Part shown: positions 40,401 to 47,833 of the stretch, in pieces
Numbering within the stretch: the first letter of the stretch is position 1
How the letters are laid out: each line of letters opens with the position of its first letter
Origin: Nocardioides conyzicola
Lineage (GTDB): Bacteria > Actinomycetota > Actinomycetes > Propionibacteriales > Nocardioidaceae
Direction of reading: 5' to 3'
Length of the DNA: 64,000 nucleotides
NCBI RefSeq assembly: GCF_039543825.1
Contig: NZ_BAABKM010000002.1
Coordinates: forward strand, 1,396,133 to 1,460,132
The notes under the pieces: generated by a model
Databases searched by the model: none
What the model saw: only the letters and a program-made list of their open reading frames with translations
Told to the model about the DNA's origin: nothing
Made by a program: the position numbers and the translations under genes

Positions 40401-43201
40401 AGGATCATCGTGTAGGCGAGGTCGGTGCGGTCGATGCTGGTCAGTGCCGGCAGCAGCCACGGGGTGCCGAGGAAGCCGGTCGTCAGGTGGAAGTCGCTCG
40501 TCTTGAGCTTGGCGACGAACTTCTGACCCACCTTCTCGCGCAGCGCCGGGTCGGTGACGAGGTTCATCCCGAGCGCCATCGCGTACGCCGTCTGGCTGTT
40601 GCCGTCGACCGTGCCGTCGGCTGCCACCAGCTTGTCCGTGAAGGCGTCGCGGATCTGGCCGGACAGCGCGGCGTACTCGGCCGCGTCGCCGTCCTCACCG
40701 ACGGCGGCGGCCATCTCGGAGAGCATCCGGGCGTCCTCGGCGTAGTACGCGGTGCCGAGCACGTCGACTCCGGTGTTGTCGTCGAGGTTGAGCCAGTCGT
40801 TCCAGTTGCCGCGTGCCGAGTCGATCAGGTCGGCGCCGGCGCCGGTCTTCACGAACCCGAAGAACTTCTGCATGGCTGCGTAGTTCTCGCGCACGATCTT
40901 GGTGTCGCCCTGGGCGTGGAAGGACGCGTAGGGGACGGTGATGGCGGAGTCGGACCAGCCGAGGCCGCTGCCCAGGTCGATCGTCGGGACGGACGGCGCG
41001 ATGCCCGGCAGGTTGCCGTTGTCGTACGCCGAGTCGCGCAGGTCGGCCGTCCACTTCGAGAGGAACGCGCGGGTGTCGCGCAGGTAACTCGCCGTCGGTG
41101 CGAACACGTTGATGTCACCCGTCCAGCCGAGCCGCTCGTCGCGGGCCGGGGTGTCGGTCGGGATCGACAGGAAGTTGCCGCGCTGGCCCCACGAGATGTT
41201 GCTGACCAGCTGGTTCAGCATCGGGTCGGAGGTCTGCAGGTCGCCGGTCGCCGTGAGGTCCGAGCCCCAGACGACGCCGGTGACGTCGCCGACCTCGGGC
41301 GGGGTCGCCGCACCGGAGATCTCGATGTAGCGGAAGCCGTGCTGGGTGAACTTCGGGGTGTACTCGACGGTGCCGTCGGACTTGAAGGTGTAGTAGTCGG
41401 TCACCTTCGCGGCCCGGAGGTTGCCGACGTAGAACTCGCCGTTGGCGCGGAGCTCCTCGGCGTACCGGAACTTCACCGTCTGGCCGGCCACGCCGGAGAT
41501 CTTCATCCGGGCGACGCCGACCATGTTCTGGCCGAGGTCGTAGATGTAGCCGTTCGCGACGCCGGGCGACGCGGTCCGCGTCAGCGCCGGGCGCTCGCCG
41601 GTCACGCGGACCGGCTCGTCGGGCTGCGGCACCAGCTTGGACGTGTCGGAGCCCGCCACCGAGACGGTGTTCCAGGCGGCGTCGTCGAAGGCCGGCTCGT
41701 CCCATCCCGGCTGCTCGGCGTTGGCGTCGTACGTCTCGCCGTCGATGTTGTCGGCCGCGGCGTACGGGCCGAAGTGGCTCTTCCAGCTGTCGTCGGTGTT
41801 GACGTACTGGGTCGAGCCGTCGGTGTAGTCGATCCGCAGCCGCGCGATCAGGCCGAGCGAGCTCCCGAACATGCCGGGACCCCACATGCCGACCTTGCCG
41901 GCCCACCATCCGTCGCCGAGCTCGGCGCCGAGCGCGTTGTCGCCCTCGGTGACCTGGTCGGTGACGTCGTACGTCTGGGACTGGACCCGCTTGCGGTAGT
42001 CGGTGCTGCCGGGGGCGAGGAACTGGTCGCCGACCTTGTCGCCGTTGAGCTCGAGCTCGTACACACCGTGGGCCGACGCGTAGACGCGCGCCGACTCGAC
42101 GGTCTTGCCGGGCTCGGTCGTGAACTCCGTGCGGAGCAGCGGCTTGTTGGCGTCGGGCGAGCGCCACAGGACGTCCTTGCGGTCCGCGACGCGCAAGCCC
42201 TGGTCGGTCAGGGTGCCGCCGTTGAACGGGTTGCCGGCGGAGAAGTCGGTGTCCAGGAGGACGTCACCCGACTTCGCGGTCACCTTGACCGCCTTGATGT
42301 CGGCGGACTCGTTGACGTCGTTGGCGAAGTCCTGGCGGAAGCCGACGAAGCCCTTGGTCAGGGTCGCGTCGGTGCGCTGGTCGATCTGGGTGCCGTCGAG
42401 CTTGGTGGTGATGGTGCTGCCGTCGACGGTGACGGACAGCCGGTGGGTGCCGTCGAGCAGCTGGGCGGAGGTGATGCCGGTGATCGGCTGGTTGCCGAGC
42501 AGCGTGTAGACGCCGTTGACGCGCTTGTGCGGGCGGAACTTCGGGACGCCGGTGCCGTCGGCGGTCGAGATCTGCCACATGTAGGCGTTGGCGGTGTCCT
42601 TCGCGCGGATGAAGACGCCGACCGCCAGCTGGTCGATGTCGAAGTCGATGTCGGCGGTGTAGTCGGTCCACCGGTCGACCTCGCCGCCGGCCGACTTGCC
42701 GATCCAGTCGGCGTCGCCCCAGTCGCCAGCGTCCAGGAGACCGGTCTCGAACGAGGCGGGCTCGCTCCAGGCGGAGGCCGCGTCGGACCCGTCCCAGACC
42801 TTGACCTGCCAGACGTAGCGGGTGCCCGACGTCAGGTCGGGACCGCCGTAGACGACGTCCGTCTGGTTGTCGGAGGTGACCTTGCCGGAGTCCCAGACGT
42901 CGGCGGAGTCGAGCGCGTCCGCACTGCTGGCGACCCGCACCTGGTAGGCGCTCTGCACCACGCCCCGGGCCGACGACACCGACCTCCAGCTCAGGCTGGG
43001 GTCGGCGCCGGGGATGCCGAGCGGCTCGGTGCGGCCGTTGGTCTGGAGGCCGGTGACGGTCAGCGGCGCGTCGGCGGCGACGGCCGCCGGGGCCGCCACG
43101 AGCGCGGCCGGCACGCTCAGCGTCAGGCCGGTGGCCAGCGCCAGCACGGGGGCGACGAGGCGGACCCGGGCCCGAGCGCGGGTTCGAGGAGCAGACGACA
43201 T
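37406..43201 (-). CDS. Secreted multidomain alpha-L-rhamnosidase, GH78
   Basis: 1931 residues from ATG at 43201, with AAGGA 8 nt upstream. A Sec signal (about 1-43, ending AVA-AD) is followed by an Fn3-like unit (45-165), a LamG/concanavalin-like region (166-340), the GH78 N-terminal beta domains, and the (alpha/alpha)6 catalytic barrel with DERLGWTGD holding the probable general acid Glu689. After the GH78 C-terminal beta domain there are a helical linker, NPCBM-like and Ig-like units, and a lysine-rich Ig-like terminus resembling that of the protein at 30288-34298. It should release terminal L-rhamnose from plant or microbial glycans outside the cell. A site shared with the rhamnose transporter operon lies 27 bp before its start, so it belongs to the same regulon. 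Confidence 0.9.
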   Translation of the reverse strand: MSSAPRTRARARVRLVAPVLALATGLTLSVPAALVAAPAAVAADAPLTVTGLQTNGRTEPLGIPGADPSLSWRSVSSARGVVQSAYQVRVASSADALDSADVWDSGKVTSDNQTDVVYGGPDLTSGTRYVWQVKVWDGSDAASAWSEPASFETGLLDAGDWGDADWIGKSAGGEVDRWTDYTADIDFDIDQLAVGVFIRAKDTANAYMWQISTADGTGVPKFRPHKRVNGVYTLLGNQPITGITSAQLLDGTHRLSVTVDGSTITTKLDGTQIDQRTDATLTKGFVGFRQDFANDVNESADIKAVKVTAKSGDVLLDTDFSAGNPFNGGTLTDQGLRVADRKDVLWRSPDANKPLLRTEFTTEPGKTVESARVYASAHGVYELELNGDKVGDQFLAPGSTDYRKRVQSQTYDVTDQVTEGDNALGAELGDGWWAGKVGMWGPGMFGSSLGLIARLRIDYTDGSTQYVNTDDSWKSHFGPYAAADNIDGETYDANAEQPGWDEPAFDDAAWNTVSVAGSDTSKLVPQPDEPVRVTGERPALTRTASPGVANGYIYDLGQNMVGVARMKISGVAGQTVKFRYAEELRANGEFYVGNLRAAKVTDYYTFKSDGTVEYTPKFTQHGFRYIEISGAATPPEVGDVTGVVWGSDLTATGDLQTSDPMLNQLVSNISWGQRGNFLSIPTDTPARDERLGWTGDINVFAPTASYLRDTRAFLSKWTADLRDSAYDNGNLPGIAPSVPTIDLGSGLGWSDSAITVPYASFHAQGDTKIVRENYAAMQKFFGFVKTGAGADLIDSARGNWNDWLNLDDNTGVDVLGTAYYAEDARMLSEMAAAVGEDGDAAEYAALSGQIRDAFTDKLVAADGTVDGNSQTAYAMALGMNLVTDPALREKVGQKFVAKLKTSDFHLTTGFLGTPWLLPALTSIDRTDLAYTMILKKDYPSWGYEIQHGATTMWERWNSIGPDGSFGDEGMNSFNHYAYGAVGDWMYQNIGAIKALEPGYQKIQVKPAVGGALTHGSGHYDSVYGAIDTDWTTTGDDLSLAVDVPVNTTADIVVPAGNQYAVTEGGHLLADVDGVTDVTAADGTVTVTVGSGHYEFEVTAANERLGAIIGSVDQLRTHVGDLAESEDLGGADAEHLDGGLANVRDDVSSALLTVLAGDSATGDLQDALAGVKTLRSWLASSGVGQSVRSDLDGRLGAIEAQLVRALTASLGIQVALPPVSGSALPGTTVAGTVDVTNAGAGPVTGLDATVAVDGWGMANATLGSLAVGASAQLPVTFTVPKHQVPGSFDADLTLTYTIGGQELTLTDTTADWATVTSGLAIGTVAATMGDADPTEHATLTVPLTNDGNEAIDGHVVVTLPAGWKSVPSARVTVPAGGSATAEVPVVVPLDFVAGPVAATVELRRAGASLVSADANPVFALATPPTAGVLDHVDFGDGPSESAHNLMKSASSGTNTEAGYTRRYANSATPGAWYSATVDVTPGQPFVLRDIETFDGARTKKYHVYVDDTLVKTQLVPRTETGAGIKVYDLLVDDPAVLDNDGNVRIKFEYPMDASGFFDPSIADLWVLGVPADTQAPDVSASVTSGTVGDAGWYRSDATVAVSAADNRDEAPVVETGDGATWQEYVAPVVVSGEGKHTLSYRAADAADNSSGTQTLPVWIDQTAPETTLAATRGSGIEGADSATLSFTAADALSGVAQTVYRIDGGDWVTLGAGAVTVQGFGEHLVDFASTDVAGNPEAVRHQTVDLSDVATVEALVAPQVTGAAKYGSTLTATTGSWNTKGLTFARQWLRDGNPVAGATGATLKLGAADVGHRISVRVTAAKAGKAPGTSVSTATAKVAKATSSTKVGVNKTKVKKGKSLKVSVTVASSPTATGKVVVRVDGKAVKTVVLKKGKASATIVIKRKGKHKVTATYAGSSVVAGSTSAPRTVKVV

Positions 43202-43227
43202 GAAGGACTTCCTTGCGGCGGAGGATT

Positions 43228-43241
43228 TTGAAACGTTGCAA
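43228..43241 (-). promoter_or_regulatory. Putative LacI operator upstream of rhamnosidase
   Basis: Minus strand TTGCAACGTTTCAA, a near palindrome with one mismatch to TTGAAA-N2-TTTCAA. The same pattern stands before the rhaT operon at 56338-56351. It lies 27 bp upstream of the rhamnosidase start, within the expected promoter. Binding by the LacI protein of 56502-57533 is inferred. Confidence 0.7.
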
Positions 43242-43349
43242 CGGCAAGGTAAGCCGCTGGTGACCGCCGTCACAACGGTTCTGTCCGCATCCGGCCACAG
43301 GAAGTTCTCAGGGACCCGTTAACGATTCAGAGCGGCGCGACGCCCGTCG

Positions 43350-43574
43350 TCAGATGAGGCGGGAGCGCACGGCGTACACCACGGCCTCGATGGTGGAGTC
43401 CACGCCGATCTCGTCGGCGATCGTGCGCAGCCGACGGCGCACGGTGCGCTCGGACGTGCCCACCCGGCGCGCGACCGCGTCCGTGGTGTGCCCCTCCGAG
43501 AGCAGGCGGAGGATCCGCACGTCGTCCGCGGTCGGTTCCCACCGGTCGGCGGCGGCGCGACCCGAGTCGCCCAT
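43350..43574 (-). CDS. Stand-alone LuxR-type HTH protein
   Basis: 74 residues from ATG at 43574, with AAGGAG 5 nt upstream. The ribosome binding site overlaps the lutC end, so the two are coupled. The product is essentially one LuxR/GerE helix-turn-helix domain (ILRLLSEGHTTDAVARRVGTSERTVRRRL), with no receiver or sensor domain. It is the last gene of the rha-lut operon. It may be a small regulator of the rhamnose or lactate genes or of a distant target; free LuxR-type HTH proteins otherwise need partners or dimerise through the last helix. The 148 bp that follow, up to the rhamnosidase start, contain the LacI-like site. Confidence 0.82.
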   Translation of the reverse strand: MGDSGRAAADRWEPTADDVRILRLLSEGHTTDAVARRVGTSERTVRRRLRTIADEIGVDSTIEAVVYAVRSRLI

Positions 43575-43576
43575 GA

Positions 43577-44182
43577 TCACTCCTTCTCGACCAGGACCAG
43601 CACCAGGGTTCGAGGGCCGTGAACTCCCTCCACACGGTCGAGCTCGATGTCGCTGGTGGCGGACGGCCCGCTGATCCAGGTGTGGGCGCGGCTCGGGTCG
43701 AGCAGGGGCAGTGCGTCCGGCACGTCGGGGACGACCTGGTCGGCGCGCACGATGCAGACGTGCAGGTCCGGGACGAGCGAGATCGCCCGGCGGCCCTGCC
43801 CCGGGCCGTGGTCCAGGATGATCGTCCCGGTCTCCGCGACCCCCACCCGCGCGTCGGTCACGACCGCGTCGTACGCATCGAGCTCGTACGCCGTGAGAAC
43901 CCGGCCGTCCGCGCCGTCCTCGTCGGCCCCGGGCACCTCGACCGAGAGCCCGGCCGGCACCACGACGCGCGCGCCGTCAGGGAGCGCGGCGGCCACCCGG
44001 ACGGCGACCTCGTCGGGCGCGCAGCGCACGACCACCGCCCGGTAGTCCGCGACCCGCTCGGCGAAGTGGCCGACCACGTCGGCGAGGGGCGCGATCCGCG
44101 GCGCGACGGGCACGGCGTACCCGGCCTCGACGCCGTCGAGCGCCTTGCGCACGCGGCCGAGGATGTCGTCGCGGGCGCTCAT
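43577..44182 (-). CDS. lutC: Lactate utilization protein C
   Basis: 201 residues, LUD domain (VVVRCAPDEVAVRVAAALPDG, DAVVTDARVGVAETGTIILD, AHTWISGPSATSDIELDRVEGVHGPRTLVLVLVE). LutC works with LutA and LutB as the iron-sulfur L-lactate oxidation complex. The start ATG overlaps the lutB stop by 4 bp. In this operon the complex would oxidise L-lactate arising from rhamnose, a different context from the classic stand-alone lutABC operon. There is no signal peptide; it is cytoplasmic or membrane-associated through LutB. The assignment is firm. Confidence 0.93.
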   Translation of the reverse strand: MSARDDILGRVRKALDGVEAGYAVPVAPRIAPLADVVGHFAERVADYRAVVVRCAPDEVAVRVAAALPDGARVVVPAGLSVEVPGADEDGADGRVLTAYELDAYDAVVTDARVGVAETGTIILDHGPGQGRRAISLVPDLHVCIVRADQVVPDVPDALPLLDPSRAHTWISGPSATSDIELDRVEGVHGPRTLVLVLVEKE

Positions 44183-45630
44183 GAGCGGCCTCCGTCGGTG
44201 CGCTTCCACCAGGCACGGAAGGACTCGGGCGGGGCCGGGGGCAGGTCGCGGGTGGAGGTCCACTTCGCGGCACCGAAGCGGCGCGCGACACGGAGCCCCA
44301 GGCGGGTGAACCGCTCGCCGAAGGCCAGCTTGCGCGAGTCGGAGAGCGCGACCGCGGCGCCCTTGAAGGCCAAGGCCTCGACCTTCGGCACCCCACCACG
44401 GTGGGCGTCGACGACCTGGGCCCGGAGGTCGACCAGGACGGACGGGATGTCGATGAGCACGGGGCAGACCTCGAAGCAGGCACCGCAGAGGGAGGAGGCG
44501 TACGGCAGCGAGTCGACCTGCTCTCCCTCAGGGCCAGGGCCACCGACGCCCTTGAGCAACGGGTTGAGGATCGCGCCGATCGGGCCGGGGTAGACCGAGC
44601 CGTAGGCGTGCCCACCGGTGCGCTCGTAGACCGGGCACACGTTGAGGCAGGCCGAGCACCGGATGCAGCGCAGCGCCTGGCGGCCGACCTCGTCGGCGAG
44701 CGCGTTGGTGCGGCCGTTGTCGAGGAGCACGACGTGCACCTCCTGCGGGCCGTCGCCGGGCGTGACGCCGGACCACGTCGAGGTGTAGGGGTTCATCCGC
44801 TCGCCGGTCGAGGAGCGCGGCAGCAGGCGCAGCAGCGGATCGAGGTCGGCGAAGGTCGACACGACCTTCTCGATCCCGACCACCGAGACCAGCACCTCGG
44901 GCAGGGTCAGGCACATCCGGCCGTTGCCCTCGGACTCGACCACGACGAGCGTGCCGGTCTCGGCGATGGCGAAGTTGGCGCCGGACACGCCGACCTTGGC
45001 CCGGAGGAACTTCTCGCGCAGGTGCGCGCGAGCGGCGGCGGCCAGGACCGCCGGCTCGTCGGTCAGGTCGTCGGGCGCCGGCCGCCCGACCTGGCCCATC
45101 TCGGCCAGGAAGATGTCGCGGATCTCGGAGCGGTTGCGGTGGATCGCGGGCACCAGGATGTGCGAGGGCAGGTCGTGGCCCAGCTGGACGATCAGCTCGG
45201 CGAGGTCGGTCTCCCAGGCGGCGATCCCCTCGGCCTCCAGGGCCTCGTTGAGGCCGATCTCCTGGGTGACCATCGACTTGACCTTGACGACCTCGTCGAC
45301 ACCGTGGGCCTTGGCGATCGAGGCGACGATCGCGTTGGCCTCCGCGGCGTCGTTGGCCCAGTGGACGGTCGCACCGTTGGCGGTCAGCGACGCCTCTAGC
45401 AGCTCCAGCTGGGTGCCGAGGTCGCGCAGCGCGGCCTCCTTCACGCCGGCACCGGCGAGCCGGAGCTCCTCCCAGTCGCTGACCTCGTTGACCTCGTCGA
45501 CCAGGCGCTGCCGCTTGGCGCGGATCGTCCCGGTCGCGTGCGCCAGGTTGTGCCGCAGCTGGGCGTTGCCCAGTGCCTCCCGGGCCGCGGTGGGGAAGGC
45601 CGGCATCCCGACGAAGGTGCCGCCACTCAT
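44179..45630 (-). CDS. lutB: Lactate utilization iron-sulfur protein B
   Basis: 483 residues. The N-terminal LUD domain (about 60-300) is followed by a ferredoxin-like region with two cluster motifs: CIRCSACLNVCP, and CGACFEVCP after about 55 residues. LutB carries the 4Fe-4S clusters that take electrons from lactate oxidation, with the C-terminus in contact with LutA. The start ATG at 45630 overlaps lutA by 4 bp and the stop overlaps lutC by 4 bp, giving a tightly coupled trio. Length and motifs match characterised LutB proteins. It should transfer electrons to quinone or a similar acceptor. Confidence 0.94.
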   Translation of the reverse strand: MSGGTFVGMPAFPTAAREALGNAQLRHNLAHATGTIRAKRQRLVDEVNEVSDWEELRLAGAGVKEAALRDLGTQLELLEASLTANGATVHWANDAAEANAIVASIAKAHGVDEVVKVKSMVTQEIGLNEALEAEGIAAWETDLAELIVQLGHDLPSHILVPAIHRNRSEIRDIFLAEMGQVGRPAPDDLTDEPAVLAAAARAHLREKFLRAKVGVSGANFAIAETGTLVVVESEGNGRMCLTLPEVLVSVVGIEKVVSTFADLDPLLRLLPRSSTGERMNPYTSTWSGVTPGDGPQEVHVVLLDNGRTNALADEVGRQALRCIRCSACLNVCPVYERTGGHAYGSVYPGPIGAILNPLLKGVGGPGPEGEQVDSLPYASSLCGACFEVCPVLIDIPSVLVDLRAQVVDAHRGGVPKVEALAFKGAAVALSDSRKLAFGERFTRLGLRVARRFGAAKWTSTRDLPPAPPESFRAWWKRTDGGRS

Positions 45631-46367
45631 TCGGTCGCCGCCAGGATCTCGGCGAGGTGCACGGTGCGTACGCCGGCCCGCTCGCGGGTGAGCAGGCCAC
45701 CGAGATGGGTCAGGCAGGAGTTGTCGCCCGCGACCAGCACCTCGGCGCCGGTGTCGCGCACGCGCCGCGTCTTGTCGGAGCCCATGGCCACCGACGTGTC
45801 GGCGTTCTTCACCGCGAACGTCCCGCCGAAGCCGCAGCACTGGTCGGCTCCCTCGAGCTCGACCAGGGTGAGGCCGCGGACCTGCTCGAGGAGCCGCAGC
45901 GGCCGGTCACCGACCCCGAGCATCCGCAGCGAGTGGCAGGTCGGGTGGTAGGCGACCGTGTGCGGGTAGTAGGCGCCGACATCGGTCACGCCGAGCACGT
46001 CGACGAGGAACTCCGACAGCTCGTAGACCTTCGGCGAGGTCTCGGCGACGGCGGACTGGAGCGTCGCGTCGCCGGACCGCCGCGCCACGATCGAGTGCTG
46101 GTGCCGCGCGCAGCCCGCGCACGACCCGGACGGCGTCACGACGGCGTCGTACCCCGCGAACGCGTCGACGAAGTTGCGGACGACGGGCACCGCCTCGTCG
46201 AGGTATCCGGTGTTGACCATCGGCTGCGCACAGCAGGTCTGCGACTCGGGGAACTCCACGTCGACCCCGAGGCGGCGCAGAAGACTGACGACGGCCTGGC
46301 CCGTGCCGGGGTAGAGCGCATCGTTGATGCACGTGACCATCAGCGCGACCCGCATGCGGCCCATCAT
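45627..46367 (-). CDS. lutA: Lactate utilization protein A, CCG-domain
   Basis: 246 residues from the ATG at 46367 that overlaps the rhaB stop (ATGA); a later ATG at 46355 (MRVALMV) is an alternative start. Two cysteine-rich CCG domains of the heterodisulfide-reductase type are present: SQTCCAQPMVNTGY with PSGSCAGCARHQH, and YHPTCHSLRML with DQCCGFGGTF. In LutA these are thought to bind a cluster or thiolate site for electron transfer. Coupling to rhaB ties lactate oxidation to the rhamnose genes. The assignment is firm. Confidence 0.93.
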   Translation of the reverse strand: MMGRMRVALMVTCINDALYPGTGQAVVSLLRRLGVDVEFPESQTCCAQPMVNTGYLDEAVPVVRNFVDAFAGYDAVVTPSGSCAGCARHQHSIVARRSGDATLQSAVAETSPKVYELSEFLVDVLGVTDVGAYYPHTVAYHPTCHSLRMLGVGDRPLRLLEQVRGLTLVELEGADQCCGFGGTFAVKNADTSVAMGSDKTRRVRDTGAEVLVAGDNSCLTHLGGLLTRERAGVRTVHLAEILAATE

Positions 46368-47833
46368 CCCCCGCTCGTGAGACGGGACTCGGCGCTGTCC
46401 CAGTCGAGCCCGGAGCGCGGCTCGAAGCGGCGTACGTCGTGGGTGCGCCGGATGAGGTCGCGCATGGCGGCCAGGTCGGGCAGATCGGCGCCGAGGGCCC
46501 GCGCCTGCACGAGGCCGTTGCCGAGCGCGGCCGCCTCGGCCGGACCGGCGAGGACGGGTACGCCGAGGGCGTCGGCGGTGAGCTGGCAGAGCAGCGAGTT
46601 CTGCGAGCCGCCGCCGACCAGGTGCACGACGTCGACCTCGCGGCCGGCGAGCGTGGCGGCCAGCCGGATGTTGCGGCGGTACGCGAGCGCCAGGCTGTCC
46701 AGGATCGTGCGGGCGATCGCGACCGGCGTGCGCGGGATCGGCTCGCCGGTCTCGCGGGCCAGGTCCTGGATCCGGCTGGGCATGTCCCCCGGGGTGAGCA
46801 GTCGCGGGTCGTTGATGTCGACGATGGTCCGCAGCGGCGGCTCGACCTCCGCGCCGGCGAGCAGGGCCGGCAGGGTCACGTCGGTGAGCCGCTTGTCCGC
46901 CCAGGTGCGGACCGACTCCGAGAGGACCCAGAGGCCCATCACGTTCTTGAGGAAGCGGATGGTGCCGTCGACGCCGCCCTCGTTGGTGAAGTCGGCCGCG
47001 CGGGCCTCCTCGGTCAGCACCGGGGCGTCCAGCTCGAGCCCGACCAGCGACCAGGTGCCGGACGAGATGTAGGCGAAGCTCCCCTCGGTCGCGGGCACCC
47101 CCACGACGGCGGAGGCGGTGTCGTGGGAGCCGACCGCGATGACCGGGACGCCGGTCACGCCGACGTACTCCCCCACCTCGGGCAGCAGCGGGGCGACGAC
47201 CGCACCGGGGTCGCGCAGCGGCGGCAGGATCGACCAGGGCAGGCCGAGCCGCTTGGCCAGGTCGGTCGCCCACTCGCGGGTGCGGACGTCGTACAGCCCG
47301 GTCGTCGAGGCGTTGGTGCGCTCGGCACCAGCCTCGCCCGTGAGCCAGTAGGTCAGCAGGTCGGGCAGGAGCAGCAGCTGCACGGCCGCCTCCAGCGCAG
47401 GCGTCCCGAGCTCGGACACCAGCTGGTAGACGGTGTTGAACGGCAGCTGCTGCAGCCCGCTGACGTCGTACAGCTCGGCGTCGGTGACGGTCTCGCGCAC
47501 CCGTGCGGGTACGCCGTCGGTGCGCCGGTCGCGGTGGCTGCGGGGGTTGGCGAGCAGCCGGCCGTCGGCGTCGAGCAGGCCGTAGTCGACGGCCCACGAG
47601 TCGATGCCGATGCCGTGGAGGGGTCCGGTGCGGGCCACCTCCCGGATCCCGACGAGCACCTCGCGGTGGATCCCGAGCGCGTCCCAGAAGAGGTCGCCGT
47701 GCACCGGCACCGCGCCGTTGTCGAAGCGGTGCAGCTCCTCCAGGTGCAGGGTGCGCGCACCGACCCGGCACGCCATCACCCGGCCGCTGGTGGCGCCCAG
47801 GTCGACGGCGGCGACGCGAATCGGCTCGCTCAT
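46364..47833 (-). CDS. rhaB: L-rhamnulokinase
   Basis: 489 residues, FGGY kinase fold: the N-terminal phosphate loop VDLGATSGRVM, domain I with GIGIDSWAVDYGLLD, domain II ATP-site segments SHDTASAVVGVP and HLVGGGSQNSLLCQLTADALGVPV. The substrate-side motif FNTVYQL and the overall arrangement match rhamnulokinases. It phosphorylates L-rhamnulose to L-rhamnulose-1-phosphate with ATP. Stop and start codons overlap those of the neighbouring genes by 4 bp on each side (aldolase fusion upstream, lutA downstream). The assignment is firm because of pathway context. Confidence 0.92.
   Translation of the reverse strand: MSEPIRVAAVDLGATSGRVMACRVGARTLHLEELHRFDNGAVPVHGDLFWDALGIHREVLVGIREVARTGPLHGIGIDSWAVDYGLLDADGRLLANPRSHRDRRTDGVPARVRETVTDAELYDVSGLQQLPFNTVYQLVSELGTPALEAAVQLLLLPDLLTYWLTGEAGAERTNASTTGLYDVRTREWATDLAKRLGLPWSILPPLRDPGAVVAPLLPEVGEYVGVTGVPVIAVGSHDTASAVVGVPATEGSFAYISSGTWSLVGLELDAPVLTEEARAADFTNEGGVDGTIRFLKNVMGLWVLSESVRTWADKRLTDVTLPALLAGAEVEPPLRTIVDINDPRLLTPGDMPSRIQDLARETGEPIPRTPVAIARTILDSLALAYRRNIRLAATLAGREVDVVHLVGGGSQNSLLCQLTADALGVPVLAGPAEAAALGNGLVQARALGADLPDLAAMRDLIRRTHDVRRFEPRSGLDWDSAESRLTSGG

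Noticed and set aside
37484..43231. Very long open frame antisense to the rhamnosidase gene
   Set aside because: Low-complexity Val/Arg/Gly/Asp translation without domains. The minus-strand frame encodes a recognisable GH78 enzyme with signal peptide.
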